The notes: generated by a model not told the origin, from the sequence alone. Positions 26,401-39,175 are shown, numbered from the stretch's first letter. The stretch is 64,000 nt of DNA from Pomacea canaliculata (GCF_003073045.1 NC_037596.1:9910950-9974949); one strand, 5' to 3'. Numbers and translations: made by a program.

Positions 26401-27093
26401 TGTGGAATAGCTACACAAACACAGTTACGAAATTGCATAGGAACAGATTATTTTTTTCATCTCTTTTTTTTCTGCACTATCTCTCCAGTTATTTAGTGCG
26501 TAGTATTTGTCTCGATGGCTTGTGTTAATGAAACAACTTAATGAAGTATGTAAGTCAAGTTTAACCAGATTGAACACATTTCAGTAGCTACTCACCTGTA
26601 GGCCGTGTGTTTCATAATACATTGCGACGAATTAGCCATGTTTAAATAGTTGTTATCGTTCTAACTGTGCCACTGGCACAGGATGCACTGAAAGTTTAGA
26701 TGAGGGCAACAGAAGATACTGTGTTGACAGCTGACATGGGTTTGTAGCTCAAAGAAGTAAGTTAAACTGATTATGTGTGTAAGCGCCTTTATCAAGTTCA
26801 TTTCTACAGACAATTGGTGGCACATGCTATATTTCGACATGTCATACAATTATCTCGAAGTGAAAGTAATCGATGTAACCATGGGTGGAAGTAAACACAG
26901 TTCAGCGATGTTAATTAATCGAAACATCCGGGCACATCGGCTGAGTGAACAATAATTAAGTTTTCATCTTTCACTTCGGTTGCACTTCGTGAGACTTTGT
27001 TAAAAAATATCAGAGGCATAATGCGTAATAAAAGGAGGTATTTATGTGTTTAGTCAGGAAAATAATTTTAATAATTTTTCTGTCTTTACATAC

Positions 27094-29126
27094 CAGTGGG
27101 TAATAAAATGATAGCCGCCATCGTCCATCTTTGTCCACATCTGTTGCTGTTTGAGTGAAGTGATTCTAACCGACCTGCTCCTTGTGGCGGGCTGCTCCTT
27201 CTCTGCTGGAGAGGGGAGAGCTCTCTCAGCATTGGGAAAATATTCCATGCTGGACAAAATATAAACATAAAATATTTCAAAATGTCATTATAATGTCAAT
27301 AGCATCTCTCACTCTGATTCTTCCCAGTTACGCGCACCACTGACCTGCACACCATGCGGACCGAAATGACACGTGGCCCCTAGTAAATGTTTGTAACAAA
27401 ACTAGTGACACGTGTAATGCTTAACATAAGACAAGTGAATGTGTAAATATAATGATTGATAGAAGTAATTGCAAATTCAAGAAGTAATCTGGCAAGACAT
27501 CTCTACTTTCACATTACTGTCGACACCATAATAACTTAAATACTTTGAAGACAAATAGATGAGGCCTCTAGAGTCCAGAGATACCTCCCAACTCCAGGAA
27601 ACTTTGTAAACATATACATATATTTTTTTCTTCTTAACCACCACAATTGTACATATCCACCTTCCTTAATGTTTACTATAAAATATTCTATAATACTTCA
27701 TTACTTCATTCACGTAGTAATTTTCTTTCCTGTAAAGGGTAAGAGCTAAATTAAAAAAAAAACATCTTCTTGCTTATTTTACCTCTCGTTAATAAAGAAC
27801 TGTCATTGTCATTATCCTATCGAGGTCTAGTCAAAAGGAATACTATGCATGGTCTAATGTGTCTAGTCAAAACGTTTTGACAGCAGGTGTAAAATATAAC
27901 TCTTATTATTATCAAAAGATTCGTATTTTCTACTAAGAACAGGGCTGTAAAGACCCTAAGGCTAAGTGTCACAAAAGGTGGTGGGAGTGGTGGGAGGGGG
28001 AAATGATATTGCGACAGGTTTAATCACTCTCTGAATGAAACCGCAGATTACTTGTCAACAAATGTCTCTCAATCCTAAGTCAACAATGCGAATCTTATCA
28101 TACAGACATGGAGGACGACAGTCTTAGTGCGCACCTGTACCTGTCTGCTCTCTCTCTCTCTGTGTATGTGATCGTTGTTTAGCATGAGTGTGTGCGTACG
28201 TACCCTAGTGACAAAACGTGTAGCAATATATATAAAAGGCTTGTCACCCAAACAAACCTATTGACGTAGCGCTCACAGCCTGTGTCACTGAAATGCCGCG
28301 AAGTGTAGGCGAGTCTACTTTATATCTACACCCTGCTACAAGGTATTCATGTTGCTGTGTGTCATTACGACCTGAGATATTAATTGTGACATGACACAAC
28401 AGTTAATATTTTGTCCCCTAATCCAGAACTCGTCATTTAGTTACACGTACATTATCTTTGGAGCTGTAAACATAGACTCAGTGGTCTATATACAATTGGT
28501 GAAGTGAAGCACCGAGAGAATAGGTACTACTGACATGCGTACTTATGAGAAATTGATTAAAACTATATTTTGCTCACTTGCCGTACTTCTTAAAGTAATT
28601 AGAGTTTTCTCTCTTCCCCTAATTCAAACATTTTTATTTCAAAATTTCCTGTGTTCAGTTACGACATGTTCATTGCGGTGATTATTGAAAAAAAACCCAC
28701 ATTAGTACAAACTTTATGCATCATGGCTATCTCGCTCACCACAGTTGAGATGTGTGGTTAAATAATCAACGGTACTTAAAAAAATACAGCAAAAATCGAA
28801 TGGAATTCTGGGTGCTTTCAGCGCTATACACATACATCATACTTACCTTCACTTTTCGCTTACCCTCCTCTCCCAGGTAGATATCTGTCACCTGACTCTC
28901 GCTATATTCCCGTTGAAAGGCATAACACATTACGCAGAAGCACTCAAGCAAAATGTCTTACACAAGGAGGCGGGGTATGTTACCTGACGGGGAGTTTCGA
29001 AACCACTACAAGCTGATGATGATCCGTGCCTCGATTCGCTCCTAACAGTTGTAACTTGTGGACCTCCATAGGACCTGTCATCGCTATTTTTGTCATGCCC
29101 ATTGCTCCATATTTTCTTCGCAACAT
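27094..29126 (-). CDS. Unknown gene fragment: three compatible exons in duplication copy 2
   Basis: Minus-strand exons: about 29126-28984 (ends phase 0 at CAG/GTAACA; basic and Ser-rich, with KKIWSNGHDKNSDDRSYGG and SRHGSSSACSGFETPRQ), 28901-28864 (38 nt, RESGDRYLPGRG, ends phase 2) and 27249-27094 (starts phase 2 after TTTTGTCCAG, MEYFPNAERALPSP, then SRSVRITSLKQQQMWTKMDD; ends phase 2 at GTATGT). Phases join without a stop. The composition looks like a disordered cytoplasmic tail or scaffold segment; no family recognised. The upstream border of the first exon is uncertain, and no start or terminal exon was found. Confidence 0.45.
28229..28248 (+). promoter_or_regulatory. TATA-box promoter candidate, copy 2
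   Basis: TATATATAAAAGGCTTGTCA, the conserved counterpart of the box at 24277. It lies on the plus strand, between two of the minus-strand exons. Confidence 0.4.
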
Positions 29127-30137
29127 GATGCACCTTATCGGTCTCTCACTCTCTTTGCAGTCTGTCACGTACATACGGTGTGTAGCTTACCCTGCCCGAC
29201 CCACTATCAGTGAATTATGACCTACCCGACTTTTCATGGGCATTTATAGAACTGACTGCATGGTTATTTATAGACTGTCATGTTAAAACATCGTATATAG
29301 TAACACTATGTATCAACTGTCTCTATTTAGTAAATTACCGTCTGCGAGGTCCACAAACTTTATTTACTTAAACACTTTGAAAAGGGCTGGTGCGCTTGAA
29401 TGGTTGATCAAAAAATTTTATATCTTTCTAAACATTTCACCTGTCTGCTTCATGCTAAACCGCTATGAAAACTTCTAAGACAACTAAACTGAGGTTGCAG
29501 TTGAACTAATATTGTTTTCACTCTAGTTTTTTGAAAAATGATTTTTATTGTTCATTGCCAGCAGACTGAGAAAAGTGCTGGATAACCGCTGGTAGCAAGT
29601 TGAAAAAAAGCGTCATCGATTACTTCCCTTGGCAAAAAAAAAACAAAAAAAAAAAACAAAAACAAAAAAACAAAACAATCCACTTACAATGTCTAAACAT
29701 ACCGATGCATGATGAAGACGAAGAAAGCGGTGATGTTTGTAATCATCCGAATTAACAGCTCCTTTGATGTTTTTAGAGTCTCATCGCAACCCTTCTCTAA
29801 TACTCTCCACTTATATCCTTTTTTCTTTTGTTCCTTCTTCCGTTATTTTCTTCCTCCCATGGCACTTCACATACACAATACTTCAAAATTACACAAATAA
29901 ACATCATGTTGTGAGCTCACAAACACTCCCCTGACAGAAAAGCTGCATGTAAATATTTATTTACCTTATTGAGCAGCCTTATTGGCTTTTAAAAGTGAAC
30001 ATAAGAGATAAACTAAAGACCTATTGTTAGCCAGTGATTCTAGTTAACACAGTGTAGATATTTGTCGAAACAAGTCTTTTGACCGAGTTAGCATCTAAAG
30101 CTGTGAACTAATCGGCTAGGAAAATTCTTTCAGCAAT

Positions 30138-31668
30138 GGCGCTTTCCACAGATGACGTCACGATCTAGCCGCGCAAGGGCTTCTGGGAATGCAAAGCGGA
30201 CATGTATTCCCCGCATGTACTACACCAGCGTTTGCAGCGAATGCGTTGCTGCGCAGTTTTTTTGTTTAAAAAAACAAAACGTGAACGTGTAAAAATGCTG
30301 TTTTGATTTTTTTATTTTTCTCTTTGTTTACTATGAAGCAGAACAGTACTTGTAACCTATAATATTAATTATTATACAGATTTATTTACAATACTTTTCT
30401 GTCATATGCCCCTGATGTATTGATAGGCTGACCATCAGTTTAACACCAAAAATTCTTTTCAGTCTGTTTTTGGTAAAATATTCCCACATTTCTATCTTTG
30501 ACCAATCTGTGTGGTACATTAGCATTTCACTTGCTTTTAAATACATAAGCTACTCTGAAAATTACCAAACAGCATCCAAGAAAAACCATTTGGGAGGCAA
30601 CACAACTGAGGCTTAGCGGGATAGTTCTACTGAGAAGCATGAACTTTTTCAGTCTTTCATTAAAGCGTTCTACATGAATTCGTGCCTTGGTTACCCTCCT
30701 TGTATCCATCTCCTGTTCTGCAGACAGGCTAGCTCGCTTACCTAGAAATGCAGGATTTTTATAGAAGCTGGTCTCGACAAAAGCAAATGCTATACATGTA
30801 CTTTAAACCCTTTGTCCACAAGCAAACATCTCCTTGTTCAATGTTTTGTAGAATGCCACATTTCTCAAATATATCAATAAAACATGCAGCACCTTTAGGG
30901 GTGACTGCAATCAGTTCTTTTATTGTGGTATGGTGCTTGTAAGAGGAATACACATTGCCTTGCTGCCCATAATCCTGGGTGTCTGACAAAAGAATTGTGT
31001 GCGGTCTACAGAGTATCTGACATTTTAAACTGTCTAAACACTCTTGGCAAAGATGTTTTATCTATATCCTTTGTTGGAACATAGGGACATTCATAGACTT
31101 GAAGTGTAGGAACATAAACTGATAAAAATTTGCTCTCAAACGATTCAGATGTGTCAAACATGTAGACAATCATTTTCGGTGAAAGTCCTTTCGCAGCCTC
31201 AGAAGTCGCTAATACTGGTTCGTCGCTCTCAGATGTTGGGCCTTTTCTACCACGAAAATGCAGAGAGCAGATATATGTGTTCCTGGTTATTTTCTCCACA
31301 TTTTGGAAATCAGATCGCCCACATAAAAACTGCAGGCGCTTTGCTTTCTCAGTCTTGAACTTGCCGTTGTCTTTCCCACTGGGTCATGTTGTCACTGGTC
31401 TTACCAGGCTTTGGAAATGGAATAAAAAACGTCCCCTCCGGTAACCGCTCTGGATATCTGGAGTCCGATTTACATAAACCCCAACAGCAGTGCTTAGTTC
31501 CTCCTGTTTTCAGCATTGTTTCAGAGATTAATTTAAAAAAATGTCGCTCTTTGTCAGTCGCCGTAGCGTAAACAGAAAGAACAACGCGCAGTGTTTGGCC
31601 GCAAAGCAGTCCCATGATGCTCTGCTGCGTGACGTCACAATCTATTTTTAGTAACCCGAGAAAGCGCT
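30138..31668 (-). mobile_element. Degenerate THAP/DDE transposon (Harbinger- or IS4-like nuclease)
   Basis: Ends GGCGCTTTC and GAAAGCGCT are inverted, with a TGACGTCAC word just inside each. The minus-strand transposase starts near 31615 with a THAP zinc finger (CCWGLC, later ICSLHF), frameshifted near 31360. It continues to a shortened DDE_Tnp_4-type nuclease ending TRRVTKARIHVERFNERLKK near 30600. A stop near 31006 and the loss of the usual MADRGF-type motif (GDVCLWTKGL instead) show it is dead. Its insertion site is confirmed by the uninterrupted copy 1 sequence near 25770. Confidence 0.8.
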
Positions 31669-32005
31669 ATTGACATTAACATGTATGCTAATATAACGAT
31701 TTCTCTCCAGTGCTGAGTCATTGACGATCTGTGGCGGTTCCTTGAATGGACCCTTCCATTTGCTCTTGGAGGCAGCGCGTGCTGTGTATTGACTTGTGCC
31801 ATTCAATGACCTCACGGAGAATAAACTGAATGTCACTATGGTTAGAGGTAAACTCGGAGCCAAACATCTTGCAAACGCTTGGTCGTACAGACTATTCACC
31901 CGACTGTTTCAGTAACATAACGGGTGGCTGCTCATTCATGCCGGCTAGTCCTCGTGCGTAGCAGGGGTCATTCAAGTTCATTTTTCTGATGTCACTGCCC
32001 TACGC

Positions 32006-32325
32006 CAGGGCTTCTACTAACGCAAAAAATTGCGTACACTACGCATTAAAAGTTCGGAGGACCCCTTCAATTTTTGTCAGTGGGGTCCCAGGGGACCCCT
32101 TCAAATTTGGGCGAAGAACAGATACAAAATCGGGTAAGTACTGTGTCTGACATCGTAGCCCAATCTATTGTTGTCGTCTGCTACAGGTGAGAGTAGCTTC
32201 CCTTGCACTGGGTTTTTTTCCCCCTTACCAAGAAGAGTTCCACTAAAGGCCGATATCTTCCCCTTAGAAATCTGAAGAAGGGGGTCCCTGGGACCCCAAA
32301 GAATTTAGCCTTAGCAGAAGCCCTG
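32006..32325. mobile_element. 320-bp non-autonomous DNA element
   Basis: Starts CAGGGCTTCTACTAACGC and ends GCCTTAGCAGAAGCCCTG, imperfect inverted repeats. Inside it shares GAACAGATACAAAATCGGGT and AAGGCCGATATCTTCCC with the larger element ending at 40681, so it looks like a deletion derivative. Confidence 0.8.
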
Positions 32326-32674
32326 CATACATGAACCTTTCCATATGGTCACCGATCCTACTGCTATATCTATGTTCTGATAAAACATGTTGGAGTTATA
32401 GATGGAACACATAAAATGCTTTTACTTTCTTTCTTATCATAGGATTGTGTTCTATGACACGAACCAAGATTCCTTCTATTATTACTTCTGTTAGGCGTAG
32501 TCAGGTAGGGGGTGGCAGAAACACATCTGAACAGCTCGATATTTACGACTGCAATGCAGGCAAAAGCTAAGGTTGAGGGAGTGTGGGTTGGGGTAGTGGT
32601 GGTTGGAGTGATAAGCTGCTTTCTAGTTGGCCAAAATATTTTAGCATTTCATTCTAACGTCAGGTACATTCTCT

Positions 32675-32768
32675 CTCTCACACACACAAGCGCGCGTGCA
32701 CACACACACACTAACACATGCACACAAGGGCGCGTGCACACACACTAACACACACACACACACACACA
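32675..32768. repeat. (CA)n-rich simple repeat
   Basis: Interrupted runs of CACACA with GCGCGTGCA inserts. Confidence 0.9.
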
Positions 32769-32968
32769 AAGAGTGTTCAGTGTATGTGCCCACCGTAATA
32801 CTATCAAAATATCCACCACAAAATAAATGGTAATTAGAAGAAATAAACTATGATAAAGCTTTAAAAAAAATTAAACCTGTGAACTCTGTGTTGTGTGAAC
32901 CGTGGCATATGATGCAGCAAATAAATACCTTTATATTTGGTCCAATGTTAATAATTTATTCCTGCCAG

Positions 32969-33137
32969 CGTTGTCATGTGAACATCGATCGACGGCAGTC
33001 TTGGAGAGCTGCCAGACACACTGTCTCCAGCGACAGATCGATAGCCCGGTGGAGGAGACAGGAGTGTTTGCTGGCTGCTGGCAGAAAATGGTGCCGAGGT
33101 ACTCACAAGACCGTTTGGATATATTTCTTGAAGCGAC
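32969..33137 (+). CDS. Orphan exon-like ORF with four cysteines
   Basis: Bordered by a good acceptor (TTCCTGCCAG) and a strong donor (GAC/GTAAGT). In the frame entering in phase 1 and leaving in phase 2 it encodes 55 residues with LESCQTHCLQ and GVFAGCWQKM. The Cys spacing faintly recalls the ExCxxxC start of WSC-type modules, but that is not a family assignment. The segment is GC-richer than its surroundings and lies between two transposon ends. No partner exons were identified. Confidence 0.35.
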
Positions 33138-35212
33138 GTAAGTAACAAGAAACATAAAAGTTAATGTTGATCACATCAAGCTAGTTCTAATCATAATACA
33201 CTGTGTGTGGCACGTTTTTAACCTGACATTTAGGAAAACACAAGTACAATAAATTTAGCTTTGCCGAGATCCTGGTAGAGATAAGAGGAAGGAAATGTAA
33301 AAGAATTCTTATAATTAAAATAATACTTTCTTCCGAAAATATCAAAAAACGTTTGTTTGTCTACTGACCATTTATGTACAGCAATTTTGATCGTAAACCT
33401 GCTTTTATAAAGAATACACAGGTGAACATTGGATATTGTAGAATATAATCAGGCAAAGAATTTATTCGAAATCGATCCTGTCAGAGCGAGCATGCGATAG
33501 TGGCGAGTCGACTCTTGAACAATATATGTCAGGGCTTCTGCTAAGGCTAAATTCTTTGGGGTCCCAGGGACCCCTTCTTCAGATTTCTAAGGGGTCACAG
33601 GCTAACTGTAAGGGGTCCCTTTACAATGTGAAAAAAATCAACAAATCAACATCCTTTGTTCAACTGCCTTTCAGACACACAAAGCACTGTAATGTCTAGT
33701 CAGAAACGGCGAGATTTCTGTGCCATGATGTCTGTGCAAACATCTGTGATGAGCTTATGCTCACTGTACTTGGGGTGCTCTCTTTCCGTTTCTGAGACGA
33801 TAATTCTAACCACGATGTCAACGACATCTTTGAAATAAGTTAAATAAGCTGCACCTGGTGGTGGATGGGAGAGGATGTATGAAAGTATGAATGCCTCAGA
33901 TGCCATCATTCAAGAGGAAGTTCTCGACCGTAACCTGGCAATTAATAAGTTAGTGAGAACTAGAGTTGTAAGAAACATCAACGAGAGGTGGCACGTTGCT
34001 AAAAGTATCAAAGTTGGGATAAAAAAAACTGGTGCAAGGTAGAAAAGCGAACCTCGGCATGACGTGGCGCCCACAGCTCAGTGACATTCAGTGGATTCTG
34101 AATGTTACGTAAATCATGAGATGAAGGGGGATCGAAGGTGTTTGAAACTGTACAAATAAATTAAACGAGTTTCAGTTGCAAACTATATTTAGCAATAAAA
34201 CGCCTTTCTCAGCCGACTAGTACTTGCTGTAGGGTCTAAGAAAAGTGAGGTGAAACGGCTTCTATCTGAACATACTGTCTTTCCTTACATCTTTCTTTAC
34301 TCATAAGAGGGGATAATAATATTTAATATTTTCAGTTCATTCCTCCTGATGACTGACCTAAAGTACACCTCGGTTTGAGTCCAATCTTTGAACTTTTACA
34401 AATGGCCAACAATTCACGCTGCAACATAGTGCACCCACTGTGTCTTTCTTCGCTTATCTAACCCGACCATTATGCGATCAATTCAGTTGTTTTTATGTTT
34501 GTGTCATTTGCGCTGTTCATTCTTCTCTCCTTTATAAATTCTAGTTTTGTTTGTTTGTGGAGAATACAGTCAGTCCTAACCCCGACAGAATGTTCAGACA
34601 GAAGTCGTTTCGCATCAGCGCTCAGACCCTACCGCAAGTACTGGGTGAGGGAGACGATTTATTGCCATGCTAGTCGGCAGTGCCTGTGATGTCCACCCCC
34701 CCTTTTGTCCGGGTAGTAATTGAAGACGACTGGCCGATGGCAGTCCACACCTCGTGTACTCCTACCTTCCCTCGCACGGACGATACCACTCACTTCCCCC
34801 CGGTGGGAAGATATCGGCCTTTAAATCATGTCCAAGGGAGGTAGACGTTGCACACTCTTTTTTTAATACACTTATTTCCCTTGTCACACAGCAATAACCT
34901 ACGTACTTCATACTTTAAGATAAGAAATTTGTACCTGGGTTACTTATCTTGTCATGAAATTAATTTGCTTTTTCCCATATACACATCTGTTTAGGAAACT
35001 TAGTACTTGTTTGTTATCATATATTATATATAATGTTATAAAATTATAAACATGAAATATTGCAATATTTTTAAATTTTTGTCCGAGTTGATAAAAATAA
35101 TAGATAATGTTTGAAAAAAAACAAATAAATAGTTTATTTCTAAATTTGGAGATTGTAATATTGTTCTTTTAGTTTTTCGCAAATATTTTAGTTTCGTAGT
35201 TATATTTCCACC

Positions 35213-35276
35213 ATGATGGTGCACGTCACCAGGAAACTGGTGCTTCTACTCATCGCTTTCAATTTATTCTCTAAAG
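35213..35276 (+). CDS. Orphan signal-peptide exon
   Basis: Kozak-like CCACCATGATGG, then MMVHVTRKLVLLLIAFNLFS, then a phase-1 donor (AAAG/GTTTGG). Phase and donor type equal those of gene C exon 1 (TATG/GTTTGT at 41112). No Ig-domain exon is found between here and 41 kb, so it is either an alternative first exon of gene C or a relic of a lost paralogue. Confidence 0.45.
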
Positions 35277-36649
35277 GTTTGGTCTTGATAGTTAAGATAT
35301 GCTTAAAACATTATAAATCCTAGTTTAAAAAGTAAATTTCATGAAACTTGTTTGATCTCACGTAGTTAAATGACACAGGGAATGTTTTTTTACGAATAGG
35401 TCAATACACTAGACTGTGATTCAGCGGAATGGAACGTATTTATCAAAATGAAATTTTAACAGACTTTGATATATGTAGTTTGGTGTTCTTACTTATAGTT
35501 TTGTATCAGGTTTGTGCTAGCATGACAAAGGTTTGATTTGTTTATTGGTTCTTAGCAAAGTTGTTTAGTGTTTGTATTATTTGTTACTAGTCTGCTGACG
35601 CAGAACAGTTCTTTATTTCATCCCTCTCTTTATTGTCATTTCTCATTAAAATTATTGTTATTATGCTTTTGCATGTTTCGCCTATGTTTATAACAAGTTT
35701 GGTATTTGTGCAGTTATATTTAGTCCATGTGTTTTCTGGATAGTGCATGTCATCATCTATACAATTCAAATGTTCCAGCTCTGAGGTAAATGTCCAGCAG
35801 GTTCTTATTGCTTTTCTTGCTCATGAATGACTTTATTGTTACAAAATATTACTTATTTATTTGTTTTGTATTAGAGCAGAGAAAATCTTCTTTACCATTC
35901 ATTTCTTGTGTTCACTGGAGGTTGAGAGGTCTAGAGCTTTTGGTCCAAACTGAGTAGGTTACCAAAAGGCCAGTCTTCAAGAAGGAGGGTTCAAACTTAT
36001 GCACGTTTCGCGGCGATGGTAAAACTGAGCATACATAGATTACATCTCCTGCAAATTAACCTGTGCCCTGTTGGTTGATTGGTCTAAAGCACCAAAAACC
36101 TTGACATGGGGCTATGGATGGATAGACAACGCTAAAGAAATCCTAGGCTAGAGAAGTTAAAGCTCTAACAACGACCACGTGCCCTGATGAAAATCTCCAT
36201 GGTGGAGCCAGCAAAAGTGTACAAGCACCAAACAAATAAAAATGAGTTTCTACTGATATTTGGAACGCCAGGATAGCATGCCATGTGAAAGAACTCTCTC
36301 TTGAACTAGAACAGTACCGGTCGGACATTGGACAAAGAGGTGGCTGGAGCCATAAAAAATGTAGACTCATTTACAAAAGTTTGTTTACATCTCTGCCAGA
36401 CCGCACTCACAACCCTGTCAAAGTGTAAGTATAAGAGTTTTTGAAACAGCTGAAAAGGGTCATAGGGGCAGTCCTAAGAAAGGATGTCTTCGAATAACAA
36501 GGTGATTGTAATGTCAAGTTCGCCCCAGAGGCCTTTCACAAATGGGCATGAAGGGCAGGTGAATTTGGTCTAGGTGTACCCAGCTACTTGGGAGTAAGAA
36601 TTCTTCAGTTTCTGCAAAGTCACTGACACTGTAGCCATTACCCTCCATA

Positions 36650-37770
36650 CCTGTTGTGACTGAAAAATTGAAAGCCGACATTTCCCAGATAATTTTAATT
36701 TTGTTCATAAAAAATCGATTTCAACCTTTTTCCAAACCGTTTCAAATGCAGAATGATCAAGGCTCAAACAATCCAGAAGCAGACAGTGGCAGTGACCACA
36801 GCCTTTTCTTAATGAGCCTTCAGTTGGATCTGAAGGGGAAGTACACTTCAACCAACCCTTAACCTGGCTGGACCTAATTGTCAGTGAACATTTTCAAAGC
36901 TCAAATTGGAGACAGGGTCGCTGTTCTGAACGTAGGGGAATGTGATGTGTGCATCCTCTATAAAAAACATCAAAATGGTGCTACTTTCAACAGCCCATTC
37001 AGTGGTAGAGCGATCAAGGAACAAAAAACAGCCCCTATCAAAGGACGGCCTTGTAGAAAGAAAGAAGAAGAAGCTTCCAAGTACAAAGCAGTGAGTTTTG
37101 ACCTCAGGAGATAGATGAAAGCAGCTAAAGAGAACTGGGTCTAGGGCTAATGCCAGACAATAGAGGAGGGTATAGCGCGAGGTGACAGCAAAAGTATCCA
37201 TCAACTACTCCAGACCCTCACCAAGAAATAAATCAGGGGATGTGGTTAGGTCTCCTGTTTAAAAAGCGCTGCTTTTGCAAACTGAAACCTGAATGCACTA
37301 AATATTGCAAGGACTTAACAACTTTCAGCAGAGGACAGATACTAACATCCCTCAAATCAACCAGACTATATTAACAACCTTGCAAAACTACCAGTACTAC
37401 GGGAAGAGGTCGAGACAGTGGGACAGTCTTTAGGGATCGAAGCCTAGCATTGACAGTATCCATGCTGAGCTGCTTGACCAGGGTGAGGAAAAAATGCTAA
37501 AGGATGTTAGTGGTCTTTGTAAAGGAATCTGGGGATGTGTGAAACGGCAGTTAATAGATATATCACTTCCAAGAACTGGACGCAGCAATGAGTGTCAAAA
37601 CTACAGAACCTAATCAGTCACCCAAGTAAAATTATGCTGAAAGTAATCCAGATTTGACCGAACACCACTTCCGAGGAACTGCTAGGAAACGAACAGGCTG
37701 GCTTCAGATCAGGAAGGAGCAGAGTTGAACAGATCTTTAACTGTCACATTCTGAAAAGAAAAGAATATTT
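36650..37770 (+). pseudogene. Degenerate LINE (endonuclease end to RT start), RTE-like
   Basis: Broken frames give ADSGSDHSLFLMSLQLDLKG (endonuclease end), then IHAELLDQGEEKMLK, LISHPSKIMLKVIQ, and EQAGFRSGRSRVEQIFNCHI near 37690-37750, the beginning of a reverse transcriptase palm region. Stops and frameshifts are frequent and sequence past 37770 is lost. Remnants may extend upstream to about 36130. Confidence 0.7.
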
Positions 37771-38821
37771 GTAGTAAAAGTTCTAGTAGTAGTGATATAT
37801 ATATATATCCAAAATAAGTCAGACAAATTAGATACATTGACCAAGTCGGAACTATTTAGAGATAAAGAATGTTCACCGAAGGCGACAAGGTGCATCGCTG
37901 TCTTTGAACTTACTGCGTAAACATTTCAAAAAAAATTGAAAAACTGCTTTCTTGACTTTTTTTCTATAGTTTACGCGTTGTATATGTCTTGTGACATGAA
38001 ATACATACCAACAAATTTAGACATTATCCTCTGGTTACGAAAAAAACGTCTTTTGAAGGTATCATGCGATTTCATATGCCATAAATCATCGAATAATCCA
38101 CTGCGTCAAATAGGCTTTGATATCAGACAAATAATACATTTTTCATAAAGTACATTTGTTCATCATTTTGTTTTAGTAAAAAGTGCTATGAGCATTGCAC
38201 TTCACTCACAGAGTAGTTGTAGTTTCTGTAAAAGTTTAGCATTACAACAGTGACACAATGCCAGTCCATCTTCAAACCCCTCTCAGTTCTTGTTACTCAA
38301 TTCCTTTTTTGTATTTTCGATACTTTATTTGTTTAGTCATCAGTACTGTTGTTGATCCTACCGTGCTTTGTATGTTGTCCATGTGTCATTCTTGTCTCAA
38401 GCTCTAAGAGCACGCTCCTTACAAGCTTGGGTATGCGCTTCATAATTCACTCGATTATCAACATCATCAATCATCAATCATCATCATGTATATCACGGTG
38501 TATACTGCCAAATACTTTCTCAAAGTATAGGAACATGGAGTAGCTGGGGCTGTTCTTTGAGCTATAATCTTGTTTAAAGGGATACTCAAGGCTTGTGATA
38601 AGGCTCTGGCGACGGTCAAACGTTTCAAAACTATATTTAGTTACAATTACAGAGCACGAGAGCAATACAGGAGAAATAAAGGATTCGTTTCTCACTTAAT
38701 TACCATTTATTAGAACTATTTCAGTTGCCGATGTTTATAAAAATCTAAAAACTCCAGTGAAATCGACCCTTGTGTCCTTCCGCCGAGTAATCCCGATATA
38801 TCTTACCGAGATGGAAGACTT

Positions 38822-38906
38822 GTCTCCTTATGACGTCAGTCTCCTTATGACGTCAGTCTCCTTATGATATCAGTCTCCTTATGACATCAGTCTCCTTATG
38901 ACATCA
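38822..38906. repeat. Five perfect-length 17-bp tandem units containing CRE-like sites
   Basis: Unit GTCTCCTTATGACGTCA; the first two units carry TGACGTCA exactly, the other three have TGATATCA or TGACATCA. Confidence 0.9.
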
Positions 38907-38996
38907 GTCTCTGACATTAAGTGTCTGTGGTCATTGGAAAGATTTTGCGTTGGATTAGTGATATCCAAACTAATCTACAATCAAGATGGCTTGGAG

Positions 38997-39175
38997 CAGA
39001 CCTGGGCAAGGGCCGGCCCGCGGGCCGCATCCGGTCCGCCTCCTGTCTCTGACCGGCCCGCCCGCCACTATATATACAGTATTGGATAAAACTGAGTTAA
39101 CTATATTAGTCCGGCCCTCTAAAACCATCCCAATTTCTCATGCGGCCCCTTGGGAAAATTAATTGCCCACTCCTG
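38997..39175. mobile_element. hAT-like MITE with perfect 8-bp target duplication
   Basis: Starts CAGACCTGGGCAA and ends TTGCCCACTCCTG (10 of 13 inverted matches). Flanked on both sides by GCTTGGAG (38989-38996 and 39176-39183). GC-rich GGCCCGCGGGCCGCATCCGG interior, non-coding. Confidence 0.9.

Larger units (their letters stand above)
26978..32005. repeat. Segmental duplication, copy 2 (interrupted by a transposon)
   Basis: Colinear with 23180-26110. The extra length is mainly a 1.53-kb THAP/DDE element at 30138-31668; copy 1 shows the uninterrupted sequence at 25766-25780. The copy ends at or just before the terminal repeat of another element at 32006. Confidence 0.85.

Noticed and set aside
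36881..37204. 107-residue minus-strand ORF
   Set aside because: It is the antisense shadow of the degenerate LINE on the plus strand.
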